From CALBTQ01 sp036725605 (lineage in GTDB: Bacteria; Lernaellota; Lernaellaia; Lernaellales; Lernaellaceae): a stretch of 64,000 bases of DNA. Below, one piece after another: positions 17,190 through 26,134 of this stretch (within the stretch, counting starts at the first letter, position 1; each line of letters opens with the position of its first letter). The translations under genes and the position numbers were made by a program. Location: NCBI GenBank assembly GCA_036725605.1, contig DAIMDW010000001.1, positions 62,001-126,000 on the forward strand. The letters run 5' to 3'. The notes under the pieces are model-generated. The model saw only the letters and a list, made by a program, of their open reading frames with translations, made no database searches and was not told where the DNA came from.

Positions 17190-18143
17190 CTATTCCGCTT
17201 CGCGTGCGCTGAAAAAATCCGTCAGCAGCTTCGCCGTGGTCTCCGGATGCTCCATGTGCGGCATGTGCCCGCATTCGTCGATCATCTCGCAGTTCGCGTT
17301 CGGCGCCAGCGCGGCCAGCCGCGGGCAGAACTCCGGCGGAATCCACGGATCCTGTTTGCCCCAGATGATCAGCAGCGGCGTGCGCAGCGTGTGATAGCTC
17401 AGCACCATTTTCTCGAATTCCTTGGAAAAGAACTCGCGCATCAGGCGGCTGATGAACGCCTTGTACCCCGGCTTGTTCAGCGGCCGCGTGTACTCGTCGA
17501 CGAACGTGTCGGTGATGACCTGCTTTTGCACCGCCGTGTCCTTCAGGCCCGCGCCGATCGTCTGCTTGCTTGCTCCCTGCGCGAGCACCGGCCCGGTGAC
17601 CGGATTGGTCAGCAGCCCCAGCGCCCACGGGCGTTCCTGATCGAAGGACGCCGGGTCGATCACCGCCGCGCGCTCGACGCGCTCCGGGTATTTCCAGCAC
17701 AGGTACAGCGTCAGCCCGCCGCCCATCGAGCAGCCGAGCACCGAAAACGTTTTCAGCTTTAAATGATCCGCCAGCTTGATCACCTCGGCGGCCATGTTCT
17801 CCACCGTCGGCTTGAACGAACGCGGCGGCACGTCGGAAAATCCCTGGCCCGGCAGATCGACCAGAATCAGCCGCCTCCCGGCCTTGCGTAGCGGCTCGAC
17901 CTGCTGGTTCCACGCATAGCCGGAACTGGCGAAGCCGTGCAGCATCAGCAACGGTTCGCCTTCGCCGATATCGATGTAATGCAGCTTGTAGCCGTCCATT
18001 TGCAGGTCGTGGCGGCAGGGGCTGACCAGATCGTTCCAGGCCAGGTCCACCGGCTCGCCGATCTGCCGGCAGGAAGTCGCGCCCAGGAGGATGAAAAGGC
18101 ACAGCACGAAGACGAAAAAACGATGCGTAGTGGGAATGTTCAC
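17190..18143 (-). CDS. Alpha/beta hydrolase lipoprotein
   Basis: A 317-residue alpha/beta-fold hydrolase with an N-terminal export signal and lipobox-like ATSC (Cys25). The start is GTG 18143 behind GGGAGAG. Catalytic triad candidates are the nucleophile Ser139 in GCSMGG, Asp265 in GKQDPW and His293 in CGHMPH. The oxyanion loop is LHGFASSG and the conserved DLPGQGFSD follows. The family includes esterases, lipases and haloalkane or C-C hydrolases; the substrate is not predictable here. Export and lipidation suggest a periplasmic or outer-membrane position. It is divergent from the paralogous membrane-protein pair at 18321. Confidence 0.87.
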   Translation of the reverse strand: MNIPTTHRFFVFVLCLFILLGATSCRQIGEPVDLAWNDLVSPCRHDLQMDGYKLHYIDIGEGEPLLMLHGFASSGYAWNQQVEPLRKAGRRLILVDLPGQGFSDVPPRSFKPTVENMAAEVIKLADHLKLKTFSVLGCSMGGGLTLYLCWKYPERVERAAVIDPASFDQERPWALGLLTNPVTGPVLAQGASKQTIGAGLKDTAVQKQVITDTFVDEYTRPLNKPGYKAFISRLMREFFSKEFEKMVLSYHTLRTPLLIIWGKQDPWIPPEFCPRLAALAPNANCEMIDECGHMPHMEHPETTAKLLTDFFSAREAE

Positions 18144-18320
18144 TTTTCTCTCCCGTAAAAGAACTGCATTTGTGGAACCCAGATGTTAACGTGCCGTGGC
18201 CGGATGGTCAAACGCGTGACCGGAAAAATTTTCTTTAAAAGACGATTGAAACTTTTGCCGTAAACCTGTGTCATAGAAACAAGCAAGCAATTCCATGCAG
18301 TCAGCCGGGGAGGGATCCGC

Positions 18321-20639
18321 ATGAATGCCCGCCGGACGTTTTTTCTGTTGTTCGTGATTGTCGGATTATTATGGGGTACGGCCGGGGCCGCCGAGCCGCC
18401 CAAGCCGCCGCAATTGCCCGCCATGGGCGACACCTCGATGTGGGTGCCCTGGAGCGACTTCAAGGACATTCTCCAGCAGCTCCTGGTCAACAAGGCCGTC
18501 GTCGACGATCCGCCGCCGCCCTTCGAGGCGGTGCTCGCCGCGGCCGATTACAACGCCGTGGTGCGCGAGAACGGCGTGTCGGTCGAGATTGACGCCGACG
18601 TGCTCGTGCTTAAAAAGAATGGTTGGGCGACCTTGCCGGTCTTTCCGCCCAACGTGCCGCTGGCCGCCGCGTTGCTCGACGACAAACCGACTTCGCTCAC
18701 GCGCGGCGACGGCGGCTATCTGCAACTGACCCTGCAGGGCCAAGGCGCGCATCGTCTGCGCCTGAAATTGGAACTGCCCCTGTCGCAGGACGGCGGCCCC
18801 GAACAGTTCGTGCTGCCCGCCGCGCTCAGCCAGGTGCACCGCCTGACCGTGCGCATCGGCAAGCCCGAAATGCACGTGATGCTTGAACCCGGCGGACCGC
18901 TGGTCAGCCAGACGACGGGGCAAACGACCGTCGCCATCGGTTCCTTCGCCGCCGCCGACCGCGTGACCGTCCGTTGGACGCGTCGCGCGCCCAAGGTGGA
19001 AAAAGGCGAAGCGCGCGTCTCCGCCGAAGTGCGCACCATGCTCACCGTCGGTGAGGGCCTGGCCGTGTACACGGCCATCGTCGATTACGACATTCAGCAC
19101 AAACCGCTCAGCGAATTCTCCCTGCTGCTGCCCAAAGAGGTTTCGGTCGCCGACGTTTCCACCGACGGCCTGGTCGATTGGAGCGTGTCCGAGGCGGAGA
19201 GCGAGCAGGAACTGACGGTCAAGATCGCCTTCGAGGCCACCGGCCGCCACCAGTTGGCGGTGACCTATGAAATGGTGCTGCCGTCCGACGAATCCGTCTC
19301 CTTCGCCACCCACACGCCGGTCGTGCGCAACGTCGTGCGCGAGGTCGGCTTTCTCGCCGTCGCCGTGCGCACCAACGTGCAGGTGACGCCCAAGGAAGGC
19401 AGCCTGCGCAACTTCGCGCCGGTCGACCGCTCCGAACTGCCGCCCGATCTGCGCGGGACCGACGAGCAAAAAGTGCTGTTCGGCTACAAGTACCTCAAGC
19501 ATCCGACCGCGCTCGAAATGGAGATGATCAAACACAAGAGCGCCGCGGTGCTCACCTGCGAAATCGAATCGGCCCTCTACAAGGTGATGATCACCGACAA
19601 GGGCAAACAACTGATCGAAGCGACCTACAAGATCGCCAACCGCACGCGTCAGTACCTGGGCGTTACGCTGCCGCCGGGCGCCGACCTGTGGGGCGTCTAT
19701 CGCGAAGGCAAGCCGATCAAGGCCGCCGAGCGCGACGGTCAGATTCTGTTGCCGATCTTCCAGAGCGAAGTGGGCCGGACCAGCGAGATTCGCCTGTTGG
19801 CCTATCGCGACGGCGGCGCGCTCTGGCCGCTGGGCCGGCGCAACGTCGAGCTGCCCGTGGTCGATGTCGGCATGCAGAATCTGCAATTGCAGTTGTACGT
19901 GCCCGCGCGTCTGCGCACCTTCGCCCTGGGCGGCAAGCTGCGGCCCGTCACCGGCGCCTACCAGCCGCTGGCGGTGACCTCCGCCGTCGACGAGGAAGGC
20001 AAGGAAATCGGCGGCAAGCTGTCGTGGCGCTACAATAAAAACGATGTCGAAAAGAACGTGATGTACCGCAACGAACGTTCGCAGGTGCAACAGCAGTTGG
20101 CCGACATTCCCATTAGCGCCAGCAACGCCGACTACCGCGACAACCTGGCGCGCGGCGCGTTGGCCGTGGAATTCGAAATTACCTGGGAAGGACGTCAGCT
20201 CCTGTTCGCCGATAAAATCGTCGATCCGCTGCAGAAGAACAACGCGACGTTCTTCTACGCGCGCACCTACCGCTGCCAACTGTTGTGGCTGTTCGTCATT
20301 TTCTGTGCGGTGTACGTCGGCTACCTCGTCATGCATTGGCTGATCTCCCGCCGCGATCAACGGATCGGCCGCCCGTCGGCGAAGATCATGCGCCTGGGCG
20401 TGCTGCTGTTCGTGTTGATGATCCTCCTGGCCATGCCCGTCGGGTTGTCGTCGGGCGGCTTGATCTCCGCCGCGCTCTTGGGCGTGGTCGGCATGTTGTT
20501 GCGCTGGTTTGTCGCCGCGATCGCCGCACGCGAAAAGAAACCGCGCCAGGTGACGACTCCGCCGCCGCAGACGCCGCCGCTCGCCAAAAAGCCGGAGCCG
20601 CCGGCCGCCACCGACGACGGGCAGGGAGGTGAATCATGA
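18321..20639 (+). CDS. Large exported membrane protein, first of a tandem paralogue pair
   Basis: 772 residues. ATG 18321 follows GGGAGGG. A signal peptide ends near GAAEPP (about residue 24). The long middle part is rich in beta strand. The last ~130 residues hold two or three hydrophobic helices (near LLWLFVIFCAVYVGYLV and LGVLLFVLMILLAM), followed by a Pro/Lys-rich tail. It is paralogous to the next gene: both carry the early motif PWSDFK, later KSKYL/FKYLRHP-type segments and an ITLPPG-type loop. The two genes overlap by ATGA. I do not recognise the family. The topology, a periplasmic domain tethered at its C-terminus, is inferred. Confidence 0.75.
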   Translation: MNARRTFFLLFVIVGLLWGTAGAAEPPKPPQLPAMGDTSMWVPWSDFKDILQQLLVNKAVVDDPPPPFEAVLAAADYNAVVRENGVSVEIDADVLVLKKNGWATLPVFPPNVPLAAALLDDKPTSLTRGDGGYLQLTLQGQGAHRLRLKLELPLSQDGGPEQFVLPAALSQVHRLTVRIGKPEMHVMLEPGGPLVSQTTGQTTVAIGSFAAADRVTVRWTRRAPKVEKGEARVSAEVRTMLTVGEGLAVYTAIVDYDIQHKPLSEFSLLLPKEVSVADVSTDGLVDWSVSEAESEQELTVKIAFEATGRHQLAVTYEMVLPSDESVSFATHTPVVRNVVREVGFLAVAVRTNVQVTPKEGSLRNFAPVDRSELPPDLRGTDEQKVLFGYKYLKHPTALEMEMIKHKSAAVLTCEIESALYKVMITDKGKQLIEATYKIANRTRQYLGVTLPPGADLWGVYREGKPIKAAERDGQILLPIFQSEVGRTSEIRLLAYRDGGALWPLGRRNVELPVVDVGMQNLQLQLYVPARLRTFALGGKLRPVTGAYQPLAVTSAVDEEGKEIGGKLSWRYNKNDVEKNVMYRNERSQVQQQLADIPISASNADYRDNLARGALAVEFEITWEGRQLLFADKIVDPLQKNNATFFYARTYRCQLLWLFVIFCAVYVGYLVMHWLISRRDQRIGRPSAKIMRLGVLLFVLMILLAMPVGLSSGGLISAALLGVVGMLLRWFVAAIAAREKKPRQVTTPPPQTPPLAKKPEPPAATDDGQGGES

Positions 20640-22807
20640 GACGCGCGCTGCCGCTGATCCTGGCGTTGCTTCTTCTGCTGAGCGCCACTGTCGTCGCCGA
20701 GGAATTGCCCGACATCAAAAACGGTGCGCTGACCATTCCCTGGAGCGATTTCAAGGCGCTTCTCGAAAAGCTGCAAACGCCGCCGACGACCGACGATCCG
20801 CCGCCGATCGATTTCGCGCTCGGACGCGGTACGCTGACCGGCGTGCTGGCCGACGGCGAGTTCGAGCTGACCGCTTCGTATCCGCTGTCGATCCTGAAAA
20901 AGGGTTGGGTGATCGTGCCGCTGGTCGACACCGGCGCGCCGATCGAGGACGTGCGGCTCGACAACCAGATTGCGCCGATCACCGATCACGACGGCGAAAT
21001 CGCGTTGATCATCAAAGGCCCTTCGTCGCACACGGTGAGCATGCGTTTTCGTCTCGCCGCTTCCATGCGCCCCGGGCCCGGCGTGTTGGATCTGGAATTG
21101 CCCGAGGCCGCCGGCCAGGTGCTCACGCTCAAGGCGGGCGATAAGTATTCCGGTCTGACCGTCGACGGTGCGACGATGAGCCAACCGAAAACCGGCCCGC
21201 TCATGGCCATTATGACCGGCGATTCGCTCAACCTGAGCTACACCGTCGCCATGGAAAAGAAAGAGGAACTGCACGAAAAACTGCCGCCCAAGGTGCTGGT
21301 CGAAAACAGCACGCTCGTTTCCATCGACGAGGGCTTCATTCGCGCCGTCGTGCAATTGGCCTACGAGGTGCGCCATGCGCCGGTCAGCGAATTCCAGGTG
21401 GTCGTGCCCGCGGGCTTCGACGTCGCCGATTGCGGCGGCGCTTCGCTCGTCGGCTGGAAAATGGATGAACAAACGCGCTTGCTCACGGCGACCGTCGGCT
21501 TCGAGGTGAAGGGCGAATACAACCTCACCCTCGTGCTCGAGCGCTCGACGAAGGACGAGTCCTTTACCTTCCCGTTGCCGGCGATTCAGGCGCGGGAGGT
21601 CGAGCGCGAGCGCGGCTTCTTCGCCGTGCAGGTGACCGGCGGCGTCGAAGTCACGCCCGTCGGCGAAGTGCAGGGCCTGCAGATGGTCGACGCCAAGGAG
21701 TTGCCCGCCGGTTTACGCGGCGGCTCGACCAATCCGATCGTCCTGTCGTTCAAGTACCTGCGTCATCCCTTCAGCGCCGAACTCAACGTCGTGCGCCACA
21801 AAACGCAGGCCGTGCTCGGCGCGGCGATCGACTCGGCCAACTACGTCGTCCAACTGACCGAGGACGGCGATTGCGTCGCGCGCGCGCTGTACTCCATGCG
21901 CAACAACCGCAAACAGTTTCTGGAAATCACCCTGCCGCCCGGCGACAAAATCGCCCTCTGGTCGACCTTCGTCGCCGGCAAGCCGGTCAAGCCGAGCCAG
22001 ACCAAGGAAGGGAAAATCCTGCTGCCGCTCGAAAAATCGAGCATGGTCGGCAGCGACCTGAACAGCTTCGAGGTCGAGGTGATCTACTACTTCAGCCTCG
22101 GCGAAAACGTGCGCGGCCTGGGTGCGCTGTCACTGGTCATGCCCGAGGTCGATCTGCCGATCTCCCGTTCGATGCTCACCGTCTTCGCGCCCGCGCGCTA
22201 CCGCTACACGCGCTGGAGCGGCACGCTACGCGAGCCCTTTGTGGCGCCGGTTACCAGAACGCTGATGGACAAATTCGCCGGTGAAGCCGAACCGTCGATT
22301 ATGCCCGAGGAAGCCCCGATGGCTCCGCCGCCCGCGCCGATGATGAAAAGGGAAAAACGCAAAGCGGGCGTGTTGGGATTCGCGGAACGGCAGGAGCAGG
22401 CCGAGCAGGTGTTCCAGACCCGTATCCGTGCGGCGCAACAGTCGGTTGACGCCACCGGCTCGTTGCCCGCCCGGTTTGCCGTGCCCAACGAGGGAACGCG
22501 CCTGCGCTTCGAAGAGTTGATCACCCTCGGCGAGCCTTCGACGCTGCGCCTGTTCTATTCGTCGCGCAAGCTTTCCGGCACGCTCAATTACCTCGTGCTG
22601 CTGATCGTCGCGGCGATGGTCTGGTTCGCGGCCCGGCTGGTGCGGCGCGACAACGGCGGACGCAAGTGGCTGATCGCCGGTACCGTGGCGGTGATTGTGA
22701 TGGTGGCGTTGGGCGTGGCGATCTCCTATGCGATCGCCGGCGCGGCGCTGGCGCTGATCGTCCGTTTCGTGCGCTGGGTGATCGTGATGATCCGCACGCA
22801 CTCCTGA
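20636..22807 (+). CDS. Large exported membrane protein, second of the paralogue pair
   Basis: 723 residues, translationally coupled to the preceding gene (4-bp overlap). The signal peptide ends near VVAEELP. It shares with its neighbour the N-terminal PWSDFKALL motif, an NVVRHK-type segment and LPPGDK. The C-terminal ~80 residues have two or three transmembrane helices (LNYLVLLIVAAMVWFAARLV and following). A charged region (~545-620) with MKREKRKAG precedes the helices. It has the same overall design as its neighbour, so a heteromeric membrane complex is plausible. Function unknown. Confidence 0.75.
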   Translation: MRRALPLILALLLLLSATVVAEELPDIKNGALTIPWSDFKALLEKLQTPPTTDDPPPIDFALGRGTLTGVLADGEFELTASYPLSILKKGWVIVPLVDTGAPIEDVRLDNQIAPITDHDGEIALIIKGPSSHTVSMRFRLAASMRPGPGVLDLELPEAAGQVLTLKAGDKYSGLTVDGATMSQPKTGPLMAIMTGDSLNLSYTVAMEKKEELHEKLPPKVLVENSTLVSIDEGFIRAVVQLAYEVRHAPVSEFQVVVPAGFDVADCGGASLVGWKMDEQTRLLTATVGFEVKGEYNLTLVLERSTKDESFTFPLPAIQAREVERERGFFAVQVTGGVEVTPVGEVQGLQMVDAKELPAGLRGGSTNPIVLSFKYLRHPFSAELNVVRHKTQAVLGAAIDSANYVVQLTEDGDCVARALYSMRNNRKQFLEITLPPGDKIALWSTFVAGKPVKPSQTKEGKILLPLEKSSMVGSDLNSFEVEVIYYFSLGENVRGLGALSLVMPEVDLPISRSMLTVFAPARYRYTRWSGTLREPFVAPVTRTLMDKFAGEAEPSIMPEEAPMAPPPAPMMKREKRKAGVLGFAERQEQAEQVFQTRIRAAQQSVDATGSLPARFAVPNEGTRLRFEELITLGEPSTLRLFYSSRKLSGTLNYLVLLIVAAMVWFAARLVRRDNGGRKWLIAGTVAVIVMVALGVAISYAIAGAALALIVRFVRWVIVMIRTHS

Positions 22808-22811
22808 CGCG

Positions 22812-23876
22812 TCAGAAGCGGGCCAGGTGATGCTCGGTGACGCCGAAGAAATCGTTCAGTTCGTGCGTCTTGCCGTCGGCGTCGACCACCGTGCCGTTGA
22901 ACAGGCCGTAGGGCTGATGATAGTCGGATAGAATCAGCCCGAGGTTGATCTTGTCCGCGCGCTCGCCCAGCGGTCTGAACGTCAGATCGCAATTGCCGTC
23001 GGTCGTGCGGATGTGCCACGGTTCGAGGATATTGTTTTCATCGAACTCGAAGCGCACCGCGCTCCACGGCGTCAGCTTGTCGTTCACCCACAGACAGTTT
23101 TCATTAAATTCCTGGTCGTTGCGGATCATGTTGTTGACCAGGTTCAGCGCGATCAGGTTGCCCTCTTTGTCGTAGCCGGCGCAGGTCGCCCATTTCCAGA
23201 ACGTGTTGAACGGGTAGAACGTCTTTTGCACGTCGATCATCGCGATGTCATGCTTTTCGTTCAGCGTGTATTTTTGCTCGCCGATTTGAATCTCGCCGCT
23301 GACCGGCCCGGGCGTCTTGTGCGTGTGCAGCGGCCGTTGCTCGTCGTTGATCGGCAGGATGACGATCAGCGGTTGCACCTTTTGCAGGTCCTCGACGATC
23401 TCCAGTTCGGCCTTGATCGCCGGTTTGCCCGCCTTGGCGGAAATGTTGATGGAAATGTAGTGCCGGCTTTCGGCCAGTCGGTTGCGCACTTCGATGAAGT
23501 ACCCGCGCTTGTCGATGCGGCAGTCGTCGTGCCACAGCTCGCGCGAAATCCGCGCCGCCTTGCCCGGCGCTTCGCAGTGATGCTCGAAGTACTCGCCGGT
23601 CTGCCGGTTGACGAAGTAGCAAAACGACGAGCCCATGTAATGCGCGTCGACGATGGCGAACGCCAGCAGGAAATCCCGGCTGATGAACGCGATGTGCTGC
23701 CACTGCTTGAGCCGGAACCCCGTGAGGAAACCGCCGAGCGGCTCGCCCGCGTCGACCAGGCGCACGTTGCGCAGGTTCATGTCGCGAAACGGTTCGCGAA
23801 ACAAGCCGAACGAAACGACCTTGCCGTCCTTCACCGCGCTGGGGGGGGTGGGTTGCAGCACACGCGTCTGGGTCAT
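22812..23876 (-). CDS. DUF2804 family protein
   Basis: A 354-residue protein that I assign to the DUF2804 family from its overall pattern: an N-terminal GLFREPFRDMNL segment, a WQHIAFISRDFLL segment, KTFYPFNTFWKWATCAG and the C-terminal NQMxG-like block with LSDYHQPYGLFNGTV. No signal peptide or membrane segment is visible. The family is widespread in proteobacteria and actinobacteria and has no established reaction. Its beta-rich fold has been likened to lipocalin-like or AttH-like proteins. It ends 4 bp from the stop of the convergent membrane-protein gene and stands alone on its strand. Confidence 0.75.
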   Translation of the reverse strand: MTQTRVLQPTPPSAVKDGKVVSFGLFREPFRDMNLRNVRLVDAGEPLGGFLTGFRLKQWQHIAFISRDFLLAFAIVDAHYMGSSFCYFVNRQTGEYFEHHCEAPGKAARISRELWHDDCRIDKRGYFIEVRNRLAESRHYISINISAKAGKPAIKAELEIVEDLQKVQPLIVILPINDEQRPLHTHKTPGPVSGEIQIGEQKYTLNEKHDIAMIDVQKTFYPFNTFWKWATCAGYDKEGNLIALNLVNNMIRNDQEFNENCLWVNDKLTPWSAVRFEFDENNILEPWHIRTTDGNCDLTFRPLGERADKINLGLILSDYHQPYGLFNGTVVDADGKTHELNDFFGVTEHHLARF

Positions 23877-23939
23877 GGTGTTCCTCGCTTTCGTTGGTTA
23901 TCCCTTCCAATGTAGCGCAATGGGCGATGATTTCAAGCC

Positions 23940-23975
23940 AAAGAAAAACGGCGACCCCGCGCGGGAGCCGCCGTT
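23940..23975 (-). terminator. Rho-independent terminator (minus strand)
   Basis: On the minus strand, aacggcg and cgccgtt enclose an inner GC-rich hairpin, followed by TTTTCTTT. It is placed right after the stop of the alcohol dehydrogenase gene. Confidence 0.75.
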
Positions 23976-23997
23976 CGCAACCGTAAAACGTTTTCGC

Positions 23998-25173
23998 TCA
24001 ATACGCCTTTTTCAGAATCTTGAGCGCGTCCTTGTATTCCAGTTCTTCGGGATTGTACGTGCACGAGCCGTCGTTGATCGCGCCGTGGGCGATCTTCTCC
24101 AGATCCTCTTTCGCCACGCCCGCGTCGCCCAGGGTCAGCGGCATGCCCGCCACGTCGTGCAGCTTCTCGCGCAGAGCGAACACCGCCTGAATCGCCGCTT
24201 CGGCGTTCTTTTTGGCGGTGCCGTTGAGGTCCTTCACGCCCATCGCCGGGGCCAATTCGCCCAGCGACGCGGCGGATTTCTTCAGGTTGTACTCCATGCC
24301 GTAGGGCAGCAGGATGGCGTTGGCCAGCCCGTGCGGCACTTTGCAAATGCCGCCGGTGGCGTGGGCGAGGGCGTGCACGACGCCGACCATCGAGTTGGAA
24401 AACGCGATGCCCGCCATCAGCGAGGCGTTGGCCATCGCCAGACGCGCCTGCTCGTCCGCGCCGTTCTTCGCCGCTTTGAGCAGATTGTCGAAGATCAACT
24501 TGATCGCCGAGGTGGCGAAACAGTCGGAGATCGGATTCTTCTGCAGGCTGTAATACGCCTCGATCGCGTGGGTCAGCGCGTCCATGCCCGTCGCCGCGGT
24601 GATCTTCGGCGGCATGCTCATGGTCATTTTCGGATCGATGATCGCCAGCGCCGGATACAGCTCGTCGGAGACGAACGGCATCTTCGAATTGCGATCGACG
24701 TCCTTGATCACCGCGACCAGCGTGGCTTCGCTGCCCGTGCCCGCCGTCGTCGGAATGACGATCAACGGCTTTTGAGGCGTCGTCAGCCGGTCCATGCCCT
24801 GAAATTTCATCAGGTCGTCCGTGCCTTCGCTGATCACGATGTTCGCGCCCTTGGCCGTATCGATACAACTGCCGCCGCCCAGCGCGATGAAGCAATCGCA
24901 CTTTTTCTTCAAAAACAACTGCGCCACTTCGTTGCACACGTAGCTGCTCGAATCCGGCGGCGTCTTGTCGTAGATCGCGGCGATCTTGCTGCCCGAACCC
25001 TTCATCGTCGCCTGCACCGGTTTGAGCAGGCCCGCGTTGACCACGCCCGGATCGGTAATCACCAACGCTTTGGAAGCGCCCAACAACTTCATCTCATAGG
25101 GCAGGTTGGCCAGCGCCTTGTGGCCGCTGATGATTTTTACCGGGCAATAAAATTCGAAAAATTCGCCAATCAC
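23998..25173 (-). CDS. Iron-containing (group III) alcohol dehydrogenase
   Basis: A 391-residue enzyme of the iron-dependent alcohol dehydrogenase family. The start is GTG 25173 with AAAGGAG in good position. Hallmarks are ALGGGSCIDTAKG (NAD(P)-binding glycine loop), IPTTAGTGSE, the metal-binding stretch GMDALTHAIEAYYS and the second metal segment HALAHATGGICKVPHGLANA. It would reduce an aldehyde or oxidise an alcohol with NAD(P). The substrate is not predictable from sequence. It is the second gene of a two-gene operon with the SCP2-like protein, 28 bp apart, and is followed by a strong terminator. The operon is probably controlled by the divergent TetR regulator. Confidence 0.93.
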   Translation of the reverse strand: MIGEFFEFYCPVKIISGHKALANLPYEMKLLGASKALVITDPGVVNAGLLKPVQATMKGSGSKIAAIYDKTPPDSSSYVCNEVAQLFLKKKCDCFIALGGGSCIDTAKGANIVISEGTDDLMKFQGMDRLTTPQKPLIVIPTTAGTGSEATLVAVIKDVDRNSKMPFVSDELYPALAIIDPKMTMSMPPKITAATGMDALTHAIEAYYSLQKNPISDCFATSAIKLIFDNLLKAAKNGADEQARLAMANASLMAGIAFSNSMVGVVHALAHATGGICKVPHGLANAILLPYGMEYNLKKSAASLGELAPAMGVKDLNGTAKKNAEAAIQAVFALREKLHDVAGMPLTLGDAGVAKEDLEKIAHGAINDGSCTYNPEELEYKDALKILKKAY

Positions 25174-25201
25174 GGTTTTTCTCCTTTGTACGGAGGTGTG
25201 T

Positions 25202-25747
25202 TTACTTGAACGCTTTGAGCGCCAGCGCCGGCGTCAACGCGGCCATTACCTTGACCTTGGCCATCGTCCGCTCCGGACCGGGCTCGGGCACGCGGCGGAA
25301 CGTCTTCTGCACGATGATCCCCGGGAAGAGGAACGACTGCACGATGCCCAGCGCGCGGTTGATCGACATCGTCTCGCCGATGTTGCCCCGGATGATAAAC
25401 CGGCGCTCGGCCGCCGCAATGTGCGTGCCCATCTGTCCGGTGAACACCATCAGCGCGCAATCGAAGTTCTTGAACAAAATGGCCACGTCGGGCTTTTGCA
25501 TGTAGCTGCCGAGATACTTGATCTGATCGCGCCCCGTTTTTTGGACGGTGATGTACGGACCGTTGGGCAACACGCCCATGGAGAAGACTAGGTTGTCCTT
25601 CCACGTGGCCACCTCGTTGCGCACGTCCTGCGAGTACATCGCGCCCAACTCGAAGGCTACGCCCACCGCGACCAGCGCCGTTTTCGCCACCGCTTTTTTC
25701 GCGGCCAGGGCTCCGCTGACTTTCCAGTTGTCGGTTAGTGTATTCAT
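25202..25747 (-). CDS. SCP2-like sterol/lipid-binding protein (putative)
   Basis: A 181-residue protein. The start at 25747 follows TGGAG. The middle of the sequence (KPDVAILFKNFDCALMVFTG, HIAAAERRFIIRGNIGE) resembles the SCP2-like lipid-binding fold found near acyl or alcohol metabolism genes, but the match is by eye and tentative. There is no signal peptide; the Ala-rich segment near residues 13-32 may be an amphipathic helix. It heads the operon with the iron alcohol dehydrogenase and lies opposite tetR across a 387-bp control region. Confidence 0.6.
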   Translation of the reverse strand: MNTLTDNWKVSGALAAKKAVAKTALVAVGVAFELGAMYSQDVRNEVATWKDNLVFSMGVLPNGPYITVQKTGRDQIKYLGSYMQKPDVAILFKNFDCALMVFTGQMGTHIAAAERRFIIRGNIGETMSINRALGIVQSFLFPGIIVQKTFRRVPEPGPERTMAKVKVMAALTPALALKAFK

Positions 25748-25880
25748 CGCTCCACTTTCCAGTTCGTGAATCGTCGAGTGTTATCGAGTTGCACAAATCG
25801 TGGGTGAAAAATCTTGATGTGAAAATTCCGGGGTGTGCGAAAGTATATACCATCAAATTTGCCGGCGGCGCAATCCCTGA

Positions 25881-25900
25881 AACGGACGAGTCAGTCCGTT
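25881..25900. promoter_or_regulatory. Inverted repeat, candidate TetR operator 1
   Basis: AACGGAC-gagtca-GTCCGTT is a perfect 7-bp-arm dyad, 134 bp upstream of the SCP2-like gene start. Size and symmetry suit a TetR-family dimer. Confidence 0.5.
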
Positions 25901-26046
25901 TTGGTGTGAAAACGAATTTTCTTTGCGAAGACAAGGACTTTGTTGCATTGTGTCAAAAAGTGGATAAAATAGCCCGGTGACCAAACGGATGATTGGATGA
26001 AAAATATATCATATCAATCGGTTAAAATTGACAAATATCGAGATTG

Positions 26047-26108
26047 ATTCGTCCGTCCGTATCGATTATCGTTTCATTGCCAAGACCTTGGCAACGCAAC
26101 GGACGAAT
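26047..26108. promoter_or_regulatory. Nested inverted repeats, candidate TetR operator 2
   Basis: ATTCGTCCGT (26047-26056) and ACGGACGAAT (26099-26108) are perfect 10-base complements. They enclose a second perfect palindrome, ttgccaag-ac-cttggcaa (26077-26094). The outer arms repeat the ACGGACGA element of operator 1. The site ends 26 bp before the tetR start, suiting autoregulation. Confidence 0.5.
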
Positions 26109-26134
26109 TTGAAACGAACTGGAAGGGGGACGCC

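Larger units (their letters stand above)
25748..26134. promoter_or_regulatory. 387-bp divergent control region of the TetR locus
   Basis: An AT-rich region between the minus-strand SCP2-like/ADH operon and the plus-strand tetR operon. It carries repeated ACGGACGA elements (see the two operator candidates inside it). A TTGACA hexamer lies at 26028-26033 without a convincing -10 at the usual distance. No credible gene is seen. Confidence 0.6.

Noticed and set aside
18369..20360. 663-codon minus-strand frame opposite the first paralogous membrane protein
   Set aside because: Arg/His/Gln-rich shadow; the plus strand has a signal peptide and a paralogue next door.
26028..26033. Consensus TTGACA in the TetR control region
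   Set aside because: No acceptable -10 hexamer at 16-18 bp, so it is not called a promoter.
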